Assembly (NCBI GenBank): GCA_023395615.1
Contig: JAEWYP010000096.1
Coordinates: forward strand, 1 to 55,900
Length of the DNA stretch: 55,900 nt
DNA from: Bacillota bacterium
Lineage (GTDB): Bacteria > Bacillota > Clostridia > Christensenellales > Aristaeellaceae
Reading direction: 5' to 3'
The notes below the pieces were generated by a model. The model had not been told where the DNA came from. It was given only the letters and a program-made list of their open reading frames with translations, and ran no database searches. The position numbers were made by a program, and so were the translations under genes. Of this stretch, positions 17,868 through 24,907 are shown in pieces; the stretch's first letter is position 1, and each line of letters begins with the position of its first letter.

Positions 17868-18773
17868 ATGGCCGATGGCTTTTTTTCCAAACTGCGCGAT
17901 GGGCTTTTTCGTAGCCGTCAGAACCTGAATGGAATGGTAGACGACGCGGTCACCGAACACCAGACGGTGGACGATGAATTTTTCGACGGACTGACGGACG
18001 CACTGATCCTGTCCGATATGGGGTCTGCGGGCGCGGAAGACGCAGTATCCAGACTACGTGAACGCGTGAAGGCCGAGAATATCCGGGAACCCGCCCGCTG
18101 CAAAGAAATCCTCAAAGAAATCCTTGTTTCCATGCTGGATGTGCCCAAAACCCCGCTGAAATGGCCGATGGTTATTCTGATGGTCGGCGTGAACGGCGTG
18201 GGAAAAACCACGACGATTGGAAAACTGGCTCTGCGGTTTCAAGGCTTGGGGCGCACGATTCTGCTTTGCGCGGCCGACACCTTCCGCGCGGCGGCAGCGG
18301 ATCAGCTGGCCATTTGGGCGGATCGCGCCAAGGTGCCGCTGGTGCGGCATCAGGAGGGCGCAGACCCCACCGGCGTCGTGTTTGACGCGGTTCAGGCTGC
18401 CAAAGCCCGCAAGGCGGACCTACTGATTGTGGACACAGCCGGGCGGCTGCATAACAAGAAGAACCTGATGGATGAAATGGAAAAAATGCGTCGCGTAATT
18501 GATCGCGAGTATCCCGAGGCGACGGTGCGCTGCCTGCTGGTCATTGATGCCGCCACCGGCCAGAACGGCTTGCAGCAGGCGCGTGCGTTCAGCGAAGCCG
18601 CCGGCATCAACGGCGTAGTGCTTACCAAGCTGGATGGCACCGCCAAAGGCGGCGTGATCTTCTCCATCGTTCGGGAACTGGGCGTGCCGGTCATGTATGT
18701 GGGCGTCGGCGAAGGGATCGACGATCTGCAATCCTTCGACGCGAAAGAGTTCGTCTCCGCCCTGCTTGACTGA
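17868..18773 (+). CDS. ftsY: Signal recognition particle receptor FtsY
   Basis: GTPase that docks SRP-ribosome complexes at the membrane. 301 residues: helical N domain (1-95) then the G domain with G1 GVNGVGKTTT (107-116), the insertion-box DTFRAAAADQL (137-147), G3 DTAGR (189-193), G4 TKLD (253-256) and the closing GVGEGIDDL. It lacks the long acidic A domain of enterobacterial FtsY, as is common in Firmicutes. GAGGAGG at 17855-17861 serves the ATG. 28 bp after smc. Confidence 0.97.
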   Translation: MADGFFSKLRDGLFRSRQNLNGMVDDAVTEHQTVDDEFFDGLTDALILSDMGSAGAEDAVSRLRERVKAENIREPARCKEILKEILVSMLDVPKTPLKWPMVILMVGVNGVGKTTTIGKLALRFQGLGRTILLCAADTFRAAAADQLAIWADRAKVPLVRHQEGADPTGVVFDAVQAAKARKADLLIVDTAGRLHNKKNLMDEMEKMRRVIDREYPEATVRCLLVIDAATGQNGLQQARAFSEAAGINGVVLTKLDGTAKGGVIFSIVRELGVPVMYVGVGEGIDDLQSFDAKEFVSALLD

Positions 18774-18823
18774 ACCATCCCGCGCGCCCTGCCAACTTGG
18801 CCTCTTTGATTGGAGGAATCTCG

Positions 18824-19747
18824 ATGAACATTGCCCCGTATATCTTTAAAAGCAAGGCCATGAATGCGCTGAAAGGCAACTGGCAGACGGCGTTGCTGGT
18901 CAGCTTTTTCGCTTCGCTGCCCCTTACGGTGGTACAGTTGCTGCGTTCTACGCAATTGCCAGATCTTGCTTACTTCACGACCTACGATGCCATGTACGCA
19001 GCAGTGCAGGCAATCAGCCCGAAAACCTGGCTTACGCTTGGGTTAGCGAGTACGCTGGCGATGGTGATTACGCCTGCGCTTTCCGTGGGCTGCAACCATT
19101 ATTTCGTCTGTCGTCTGCACGGGCAGGAGCTCGGTTTTGCCGGTTTGTTTTCCCGGATGCGTTATTTTTTCAAAGCGCTGCTTCTTTATCTGTTGATGTG
19201 GGTTCGTGTGGCGCTCTGGTCGCTGCTGCTGTTCGTGCCGGGGATTATCGCACTGCTTCGCTATTCCATGGCACCTTATTATCTGGCGGAAAATCCGGAG
19301 ATCGGCGTGCTGGAAGCCATTCGTAAAAGCAAAGATACCATGAAAGACAAGAAACTGAGTTACTTGATCCTCGAGCTCAGTTTTGTCGGCTGGCTGCTGG
19401 CCGCGCTGTTCAGCCAGATGCTTCTGGATGGGATCAGCCCGATCCTGGGGCTGGTGGTTTCGCAGTTTATACAGCTTTACATGGCCACCTACCTGAACGC
19501 TTCCTGCGCGTCATTCTATCTGGCGGCTTCTGTGCCGCAGGGGATGGATCGCGCGCAGGCGGAAGCCGCGGCGTGGCTGAATTCCGTCAGTGGGTCAATG
19601 GGAGGTTCTCCTTTCGGCAGGCCCGGTGACAGCGACGATACTCAGGACGATAGCCCTGAGGACAACGGGGAAACGAACGGTGATGCCACTCCCCCTTCTT
19701 CCGAAGGCGACACGTCCGGCACTCCGAAATCCGGACCGGACCAATAG
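18824..19747 (+). CDS. DUF975-family integral membrane protein
   Basis: 307 residues. Opens with the NALKGNWQTALLVSFF segment typical of DUF975, then about five to six hydrophobic spans (about 22-40, 70-95, 125-150, 190-225) and the KDTMKDKKLSYLILELSFVGW signature. The C-terminal 55 residues are a soluble Asp/Glu/Pro/Ser-rich tail. Function unknown. ATG 18824 is chosen because GGAGGA lies at 18812-18817; the frame is open to 18797 without a site. Same strand, 50 bp after ftsY. Confidence 0.85.
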   Translation: MNIAPYIFKSKAMNALKGNWQTALLVSFFASLPLTVVQLLRSTQLPDLAYFTTYDAMYAAVQAISPKTWLTLGLASTLAMVITPALSVGCNHYFVCRLHGQELGFAGLFSRMRYFFKALLLYLLMWVRVALWSLLLFVPGIIALLRYSMAPYYLAENPEIGVLEAIRKSKDTMKDKKLSYLILELSFVGWLLAALFSQMLLDGISPILGLVVSQFIQLYMATYLNASCASFYLAASVPQGMDRAQAEAAAWLNSVSGSMGGSPFGRPGDSDDTQDDSPEDNGETNGDATPPSSEGDTSGTPKSGPDQ

Positions 19748-19802
19748 GATTCTACAAGGCGGAACAACACTCCCCGAAACCTGATACGGAGGCAAAACGC
19801 AC

Positions 19803-20423
19803 ATGAAATGGTTCGGCATCCGGCGTGAAAAATGCGGCCTGCCAGCGAATGCCTATCCCCCGTTGCAGACCGAACGTCTGGTGATGCGCATGTTTCAGCC
19901 CGGGGACGCCATGGATGTGTTTGATTACGCACGCAGCCCAATCGTGGGTGCCATGGCAGGCTGGGCGCCGCACAAGACCCTGCTGGAAAGCCAGCAGGTG
20001 GTACGGCGCTTCATCAGCCGGGGCGACGTTTGGGCGATCGTTGAAAAACGAACCGGTCACGTGATCGGTTCCATCGGACTGCATACGGACAGCCGACGGG
20101 AAATCGACAACGCGCGAATGTTAGGATATGCGCTGGGGGAGAATTACTGGGGCAAGGGATACGCCACCGAAGCGGCGCGCGAAGTCCTCCGGTTTGCATT
20201 TATGGAGCTGCAATGTCCCATCCTTTCCGTATATCATTATCCCGGCAATACAAAAAGCCGCCATGTGATTAAAAAATTAGGCTTCGTTCAGGAAGGTACA
20301 CTGCGCATGGCGAGTGCCCTCCCGGACGGTTCGCCAACCGACGAAGTCTGCTGCAGCCTGACCCGCGAAGAATATCTGGCTGCCCTGGCGCCACCCACCA
20401 TGCCCGGCGCCGGAATAAAATAG
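19803..20423 (+). CDS. GNAT acetyltransferase, RimJ/RimL-like
   Basis: 206 residues. The fold runs from LQTERLVMRMF (strand 1) to the acetyl-CoA loop in ENYWGKGYATEA, followed by FAFMELQC and the NTKSRHVIKKLGFVQEG signature of the RimJ/RimL group, which acetylate protein N-termini or small amines. An extra 20-residue N-terminal piece and a short tail flank the domain. The substrate cannot be read from sequence. It lies between the DUF975 gene and an RNA methyltransferase with short gaps. Confidence 0.88.
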   Translation: MKWFGIRREKCGLPANAYPPLQTERLVMRMFQPGDAMDVFDYARSPIVGAMAGWAPHKTLLESQQVVRRFISRGDVWAIVEKRTGHVIGSIGLHTDSRREIDNARMLGYALGENYWGKGYATEAAREVLRFAFMELQCPILSVYHYPGNTKSRHVIKKLGFVQEGTLRMASALPDGSPTDEVCCSLTREEYLAALAPPTMPGAGIK

Positions 20424-20443
20424 CCAAGAAAGCTGGGGTGCCG

Positions 20444-21178
20444 ATGCCTCCATTAAAAGGATATTCCGCCGATCTGCCTTACAGCTATGCCGCCGGGGTG
20501 TTCCCCAGCCTCCAACTGATGGCCGCCGCCCCGCAGCGCGCGCTGCGCCTGCTGCTGAGCGAGCACGCATCCGGCGAAGGGATCGACAAACTGCGCTCGC
20601 TGTGCCGGGAGCACGGCGTACGGGAAGAGGTCGCAGATAAAGCGCTCAGCCGCATCAGCGGCAAGCAGAATTGCTTTGCCGCCGTGGTTTTTCAAAAGTG
20701 GCAGGCGGACCTGAACCCGCAAAAGCCGCATATCGTGCTGCATCACCCGATGGACGAAGGCAATCTGGGCACCATCCAGCGCACCATGCTGGGGTTGGGA
20801 CTACCGGATATCGCGGTGATTCGCCCGGCTGCCGACCCGTTTGATCCCCGGGTGGTACGTGCCTCCATGGGGGCGATTTTCTCGCTGCGTTTGAAACTGT
20901 ACGATGATTTCGCCGCCTACCGCACGGAGCATCCTGCCCATGCGCTGTATCCCTTTATGCTGGACGGCTCCACCCCGCTGGAAGAGGCGGTTTGTAACCT
21001 TCGTTCTCCTTACGCGCTCATTTTCGGAAACGAAGGCAGCGGCCTTCCCCCGGAATTTTCCGGCTTGGGGCAGGCGGTTCGCATTCCTCATTCCGACGCG
21101 ATTGATTCGCTGAATCTTGCTGTGGCGGCAGCCATCGGCGCATATGCTTTCGTTCACGCGAACAACAGGAAGGACTGA
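20444..21178 (+). CDS. TrmH/SpoU-family RNA 2'-O-methyltransferase
   Basis: 244 residues. A poorly conserved N-terminal substrate domain (1-95) is followed by the SPOUT knot: HHPMDEGNLGTIQRT (motif 1), ALIFGNEGSGLP (motif 2) and DSLNLAVAAAIGAY (motif 3), the S-adenosylmethionine-binding trefoil. Methylates ribose in tRNA or rRNA; the target is not evident. The start is taken as ATG 20444; a GTG at 20438 is in frame and neither has a strong ribosome site. The next gene begins 4 bp after its stop. Confidence 0.9.
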   Translation: MPPLKGYSADLPYSYAAGVFPSLQLMAAAPQRALRLLLSEHASGEGIDKLRSLCREHGVREEVADKALSRISGKQNCFAAVVFQKWQADLNPQKPHIVLHHPMDEGNLGTIQRTMLGLGLPDIAVIRPAADPFDPRVVRASMGAIFSLRLKLYDDFAAYRTEHPAHALYPFMLDGSTPLEEAVCNLRSPYALIFGNEGSGLPPEFSGLGQAVRIPHSDAIDSLNLAVAAAIGAYAFVHANNRKD

Positions 21179-21182
21179 TCCC

Positions 21183-21743
21183 ATGAAACCCGAGTATCAA
21201 ACGATTTACAATGAACTATCCGCCTGCGTGCGCTATCTGGCCGAGCACGGCAGACTGAAAACCGGCGCTACCATCGTGCTGGGCTGCAGCACCAGCGAAG
21301 TGGCAGGCGGTATGATCGGCCACAACAGCGTGCCGGAACTGGGCGGCGTACTCGCGGCCGCGTTTATCGATACCTGCGACGCTCTGGGGCTGAACGCGGC
21401 TGTACAATGCTGCGAACACCTCAACCGCGCGCTGGTGATGGAACAGTCTACACTGGATCGCCTGCGCCTGACCCAGGTGACCGTGCGGCCCGTGCCTACG
21501 GCGGGCGGCAGCACCGGCGCGGCGGCCTACGACCGTTTTGCTCATCCCGCGATGGCCATGAGCATTCAGGCAGACGCGGCGATTGACGTGGGTGATACGC
21601 TGGTCGGCATGCATATCCGTCCGGTTGCCGTACCCCTGCGCATGGAAAACGCGAAAGTCGGGCAGGCGCACGTGGTGATGGCCTACTCCCGGTATCCGCT
21701 CATCGGCGGCGCACGGGCGCAGTACCCGGAAGCGATTCGTTGA
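21183..21743 (+). CDS. UPF0340 / TIGR01440 family protein (YwlG-like)
   Basis: 186 residues from ATG 21183 with AGGAAGGA at 21167-21174. Family signatures include VLGCSTSEVAGGMIGHNS near residues 36-54, CEHLNRALVME, TAGGSTGAAAYDRF, and ADAAIDVGDTLVGMH. Function is not established for the family; the conserved Cys/His/Asp residues suggest metal or ligand binding. An extended frame to 21117 overlaps the previous gene and has no ribosome site. Confidence 0.9.
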   Translation: MKPEYQTIYNELSACVRYLAEHGRLKTGATIVLGCSTSEVAGGMIGHNSVPELGGVLAAAFIDTCDALGLNAAVQCCEHLNRALVMEQSTLDRLRLTQVTVRPVPTAGGSTGAAAYDRFAHPAMAMSIQADAAIDVGDTLVGMHIRPVAVPLRMENAKVGQAHVVMAYSRYPLIGGARAQYPEAIR

Positions 21744-21765
21744 AAATCGTCGGGAGGGTTCCTAT

Positions 21766-22140
21766 ATGGCTAAAGTTGAAATTCGAGTGATTCGGAAGCT
21801 GTTTTATCCCGAGCTGGCGGAACACTATCTGGCCGAAGGTAAAGCCGCCGGGCCCTGCCCCCTGCTTGCGGAAGGCGACGTGTTTGTATACGAGGGTGAC
21901 GCAGAAATGCCCAAAGGGCTGTGCCCCTGGGCATGGATTGATATCTATCGCGGTGTATCTGCGCTGGCGGCAGGAGCGGCTACCCCATGGTACCGCAATA
22001 ACGGGCAGGAGATTTTCTGCTGCACCGACGGCGTTCGTCCCGTTGTGTTCGCGCTGACCGCCTTGCCGGAAGAAACGGAAAACGAGAGCCCGAGAATTGC
22101 AAATGAACGCCTTTCCGAAAAAATGGTCCGAATAACATGA
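21766..22140 (+). CDS. TIGR04076 family protein
   Basis: 124 residues. The pattern KVEIRVIRKLF, then GPCPLLAEGDVF, LCPWAWIDIYRGVSAL, PWYRNN and CCTDGVRPVVF matches the TIGR04076 family, small cytosolic proteins with conserved cysteines (here in GPCP, LCPW and FCCTDG) of unknown function, possibly metal- or cofactor-binding. Last gene of the plus-strand run, ending at a terminator. Confidence 0.88.
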   Translation: MAKVEIRVIRKLFYPELAEHYLAEGKAAGPCPLLAEGDVFVYEGDAEMPKGLCPWAWIDIYRGVSALAAGAATPWYRNNGQEIFCCTDGVRPVVFALTALPEETENESPRIANERLSEKMVRIT

Positions 22141-22142
22141 AA

Positions 22143-22170
22143 AACCCGCCGGTTACCCGGCGGGTTCTTT
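22143..22170. terminator. Bidirectional terminator
   Basis: AACCCGCCGG (22143-22152) and CCGGCGGGTT (22157-22166) form a 10-bp stem. T-rich on the plus side (TTCTTT) and preceded by A-run on the other, so it can end both the TIGR04076 gene (plus) and the zinc-ribbon gene (minus). Confidence 0.9.
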
Positions 22171-22197
22171 CTATGCAGTAATAACGCGCACGCGGCT

Positions 22198-22482
22198 TCA
22201 GCCTTGCTGATTGCGGTGTTTCGCGAAGCACTCGCTGCAATAGATGGGACGATCACTTTTGGGAATGAAGGGAACAGTCGTGGGTTTGCCGCATTCCGCG
22301 CAAACGGTCTCGTACTGCTCGCGGGGCGCGGCGGCACGGGTGTTCTTGCGGTTGGTACGGCACTGCTTGCAGCGGGTCGGCTCGTTCTGGAAGCCTTTTT
22401 CGGCGTAGAACTCCTGCTCACCCGCGGTGAACACGAATTCGGCGCCACAGTCGCGACACGTGAGCGTTTTGTCCTGATACAT
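22198..22482 (-). CDS. Zinc-ribbon domain protein (PF13451-like)
   Basis: 94 residues from ATG 22482 with GGAGG at 22494-22498. Two zinc-binding modules: residues about 5-45 with CRDCGAEFVFTAGEQEFYAEKGF and CKQC, and residues about 60-88 with CAECGKPTTVPFIP and YCSEC. Small proteins of this kind are common in Clostridia and have no assigned function; nucleic-acid or ribosome binding is plausible. The frame continues to 22701 but that upstream part overlaps a well-folded RNA element and lacks a ribosome site, so I exclude it. Confidence 0.87.
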   Translation of the reverse strand: MYQDKTLTCRDCGAEFVFTAGEQEFYAEKGFQNEPTRCKQCRTNRKNTRAAAPREQYETVCAECGKPTTVPFIPKSDRPIYCSECFAKHRNQQG

Positions 22483-22500
22483 GGTTTGGAATTCCTCCGT

Positions 22501-22721
22501 TTTCGTATGTCTGATCGTTGCGGCTGACCTGGTCTTTGACCCCACACTCGCCGACGGGAAGGTTTGCTCATCGCGGTAGCGCCCTACGCCCCTTCTCTCG
22601 GGATCGCTCCCGGTCGGACTTACCACTAGAACGCGCCATGCTCGCCGGACTTTGTCCGGTTTACGTGGGCCGCTTTGCCCGCATCTGGCTTCGGCTTTCA
22701 ACCACAGACCCGTATACGATC
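22501..22721 (-). ncRNA. Structured RNA upstream of zinc-ribbon gene, raiA RNA candidate
   Basis: About 210-220 nt between a promoter and the zinc-ribbon ribosome site. Minus-strand helices seen: ends pair as CGTAT/ATACG plus GTCTG/CAGAC (22718-22714 with 22508-22504; 22709-22705 with 22513-22509) or alternatively GATCGT/ACGATC (22721-22716 with 22518-22513); CCGGAC-AAA-GTCCGG (22659-22645); CGGGA-GCGA-TCCCG with a GNRA loop (22612-22599); GTAG/CTAC (22587-22576); GAAGG/CCTTC (22595-22591 with 22562-22558); GGTC-AAA-GACC (22541-22531). Length, clostridial host and the unpaired-rich 3' GACCAGGTCAGCCGC segment remind me of raiA RNA, but that identification is from memory and unverified. It could also be a leader controlling the zinc-ribbon gene. 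Confidence 0.5.
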
Positions 22722-22727
22722 GATGCT

Positions 22728-22756
22728 ATTATATCGTTATCAGTCAACGAACGCAA
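22728..22756 (-). promoter_or_regulatory. Promoter of the structured RNA / zinc-ribbon unit
   Basis: Minus strand TTGCGT (22756-22751), 17 bp, TATAAT (22733-22728). Predicted start of transcription at about 22721. Confidence 0.7.
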
Positions 22757-22761
22757 GTGTT

Positions 22762-23036
22762 TTTTCACATGTACGGTAATTTTTGTCATTTTTTACCCCT
22801 TTCTCCGCATACTTCCGGGCGAAAGCACTCTTCCCTGCGCAAATTTCATTTTCGCCAGAATATCAGCTCTGTACAGAGGCCGTTACAAGCCTCTTCCGTG
22901 GGTGTGCTCACAGTTGTTTTTCATCCGGCAGGCAGGAAAAGTACACTGCTTTCCAGAAAAATATATATACGAATCCTATTCTTTTCAGGCAGCTCAAACT
23001 GAAACGGCTTACGCCAGAAACGGAGATTGAAGCGGC
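22762..23036 (+). other. Non-coding AT-rich gap before the cytidylate-kinase-like gene
   Basis: A T-rich stretch with no gene. I see no consensus promoter for the downstream gene; a TTGTCA at 22783 lacks a well-spaced -10. Nothing else recognised. Confidence 0.5.
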
Positions 23037-23699
23037 ATGAAGAATTTCGTTATCGCGATCGCTCGCGGCTTTGGCAGCGGTGGCAAGCAAATCGGTCTGA
23101 AGATCGCCGGAGACCTGAACATTAAGTTGATGGATAAGGAACTGCTGGAACTGGCGTCTATCGAGAGCGGCATCAGCGAGGAGCTTTTCGCCCTTGCGGA
23201 CGAGAAACTGAACCGCCGCCTGCTGATGCAGGTGCCGGATCGGGAGCATTACGGCAACGTGCTTCGCCCCGAAAGCCGGAAGTTCGTTTCCGACATCAAC
23301 CTTTTTAATTATCAGGTTAAAATCCTCCGAAGCCTTGCAAAAACCGAATCGTATATTGTTGTGGGCAAAGCGGCTAATTTTGTGCTTCGCGACCTGCCTA
23401 ACGTGGTCAGCGTACAGGTGCAGGCGCCTTTTGAAGATTGCGTAAAGGAAATCATGGCCCGTTCCCCCATGACGGAAGCGCAGGCGGCCCGCGCCGTTCG
23501 CCAGACCGATAAGTATCGCGCCGATTACCATCGGTACTATACGGGGGAAAAATGGACCGACCCCATTCATTACGACCTGTGCCTGAACAGCTCCCGTATC
23601 GGCTGGGACGCATGCGCGGAAGTAATCAAACACACCGTATCTGAAAAGTTGGGCATCCCGTACGCCGAACTTGTACAGGCCTCTGATCACGCAGAGTAA
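23037..23699 (+). CDS. Cytidylate-kinase-like family protein
   Basis: 220 residues. Begins FVIAIARGFGSGGKQIGLKIA, the Walker-A-like loop of the cytidylate kinase-like family (PF13189), followed by LMDKELLELAS, the VVGKAANFVL segment and an arginine-containing lid region (RQTDKYRADYHRYYTGEKW). These are P-loop kinases distinct from Cmk; some are fused to transporters or regulators, and the true substrate is uncertain. The GGAG site is about 12 bases from the ATG. Stands alone, ended by a bidirectional terminator. Confidence 0.87.
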   Translation: MKNFVIAIARGFGSGGKQIGLKIAGDLNIKLMDKELLELASIESGISEELFALADEKLNRRLLMQVPDREHYGNVLRPESRKFVSDINLFNYQVKILRSLAKTESYIVVGKAANFVLRDLPNVVSVQVQAPFEDCVKEIMARSPMTEAQAARAVRQTDKYRADYHRYYTGEKWTDPIHYDLCLNSSRIGWDACAEVIKHTVSEKLGIPYAELVQASDHAE

Positions 23700-23784
23700 A
23701 TACTCTCCCGAAGTACGTTTCCTGCGCGCCTGAATCCGCCTGTACTCATCTTGTTGTGTGAGCATACGCGCTCCTATCGTAACG

Positions 23785-23833
23785 AAAAAACCTCCCGATG
23801 GCAGCACTCGCTTCCGTCTTCGGGAGGTTTTCG
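23785..23833. terminator. Bidirectional terminator
   Basis: AAAACCTCCCG (23787-23797) pairs with CGGGAGGTTTT (23821-23831), with an inner GATGG/CCGTC stem. A-run and T-run flank it, so it can end both the kinase-like gene (plus) and the glycosyltransferase gene (minus). Confidence 0.9.
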
Positions 23834-23853
23834 TATTGTCCGTTAACAGGCTC

Positions 23854-24828
23854 CTACTCGTCCTTTTCCGGGTCGAACCCTTCTCCGTTCAAATAGCGGT
23901 CAATGATAAAACGCGGACGATGTTTGCTTTCGTTGTAAATTTTCCCGATATATTCGCCGATCACACCAAGGCTTAGCAGCTGGATTCCGCCTATCAGCCA
24001 GATGGAAGCGATGGTGCTGGTCCAGCCGGTCACGGTATGGCCCACGATGAAGGTGATCAGCGTATAAATCAGCATCAGCAGAGAAATCACAAATACCACC
24101 AGCCCCAGCGTGGTAATCAGCCGAAGGGGTTTTACGGAGAAGCTGGTGATGCCGTCGATGGCAAACGCAAGCATCTTCTTGAACGGGTACTTGCTCTTTC
24201 CCGCGAAACGCTCGTTACGGTCGTAATAAACATAACCGCTCTGGAAGCCTACCAACGGTGCAAGCCCGCGCAGGAAAAGGTTTACTTCGCGGAAACCCGC
24301 CAGCGCGTCCAGCGCCCGGCGGCTCATCAGGCGGTAATCCGCATGATTATAGGTAATATCCACACCCAGACTTTTCATCATCCGATAGAATGCAAGCGCC
24401 GTCTGCCGCTTAAAAAACGTATCGGTATCTCGCTTGTTGCGTACGCCATACACAATGTCGCAACCATCCCGGTATTCGTCGATGAAGCGATCCATGGCGT
24501 CCATATCGTCCTGCAGATCGGCATCCATGGAGATGCAAAAATCGCAGTGTTTCCGCGCAGTCATCAGCCCGGCCAGCAGTGCGTTCTGGTGGCCGCGGTT
24601 CCGGCTCAGCTTCAGCCCTTCAAACAGCGGATTATCCTGGTGCAGGGCACGGATCAGCTCCCATGTTTTGTCTTTGCTGCCGTCGTCTACAAAAAGCACA
24701 CGGCTGGTCTCGTCACAGGCTCCTTCTTCGATCAGCGCCTTCATCTTCAGGATCAACCGGCGTGAGGTTTCCGGTAATACCTCTTCCTCATTATAACAGG
24801 GAATCACCACCATCAGCTTCTGGCTCAT
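23854..24828 (-). CDS. Family 2 glycosyltransferase, GtrB/DPM1-like
   Basis: 324 residues from ATG 24828 (GGGAGG at 24842-24847, somewhat distant). GT2 catalytic domain: VVIPCYNEEEVLP at the N-terminus, VDDGSKD, and MDADLQDD carrying the metal-binding DxD. Two C-terminal membrane spans (about 230-255 and 265-290) are typical of enzymes that move a sugar from a nucleotide donor to undecaprenyl phosphate on the cytosolic face of the membrane. Likely supplies a lipid-linked sugar for wall-polymer or protein decoration. Last gene of the caspase-like unit. Confidence 0.9.
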   Translation of the reverse strand: MSQKLMVVIPCYNEEEVLPETSRRLILKMKALIEEGACDETSRVLFVDDGSKDKTWELIRALHQDNPLFEGLKLSRNRGHQNALLAGLMTARKHCDFCISMDADLQDDMDAMDRFIDEYRDGCDIVYGVRNKRDTDTFFKRQTALAFYRMMKSLGVDITYNHADYRLMSRRALDALAGFREVNLFLRGLAPLVGFQSGYVYYDRNERFAGKSKYPFKKMLAFAIDGITSFSVKPLRLITTLGLVVFVISLLMLIYTLITFIVGHTVTGWTSTIASIWLIGGIQLLSLGVIGEYIGKIYNESKHRPRFIIDRYLNGEGFDPEKDE

Positions 24829-24851
24829 AGAAAACGATATCCTCCCTATTA

Positions 24852-24879
24852 ACGGGCGGGCGCTACCGCCTCCGCCCGT
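24852..24879 (-). other. Intergenic hairpin between caspase-like and GT2 genes
   Basis: ACGGGCGG (24852-24859) pairs with CCGCCCGT (24872-24879), just upstream of the glycosyltransferase ribosome site. No T-run follows, so it may tune mRNA stability or translation rather than terminate. Confidence 0.5.
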
Positions 24880-24907
24880 GTTATTGACGACCCCACAAAC
24901 CCACAAT

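Noticed and set aside
22483..22701. N-terminal extension of the zinc-ribbon protein
   Set aside because: It overlaps a set of RNA stems, has no ribosome site and reads as low-conservation Arg-rich sequence.
22738..22748. TTGACT as a -35 for the structured RNA
   Set aside because: It is only 8 bp from the TATAAT; TTGCGT at 22756-22751 has the proper 17-bp spacing.
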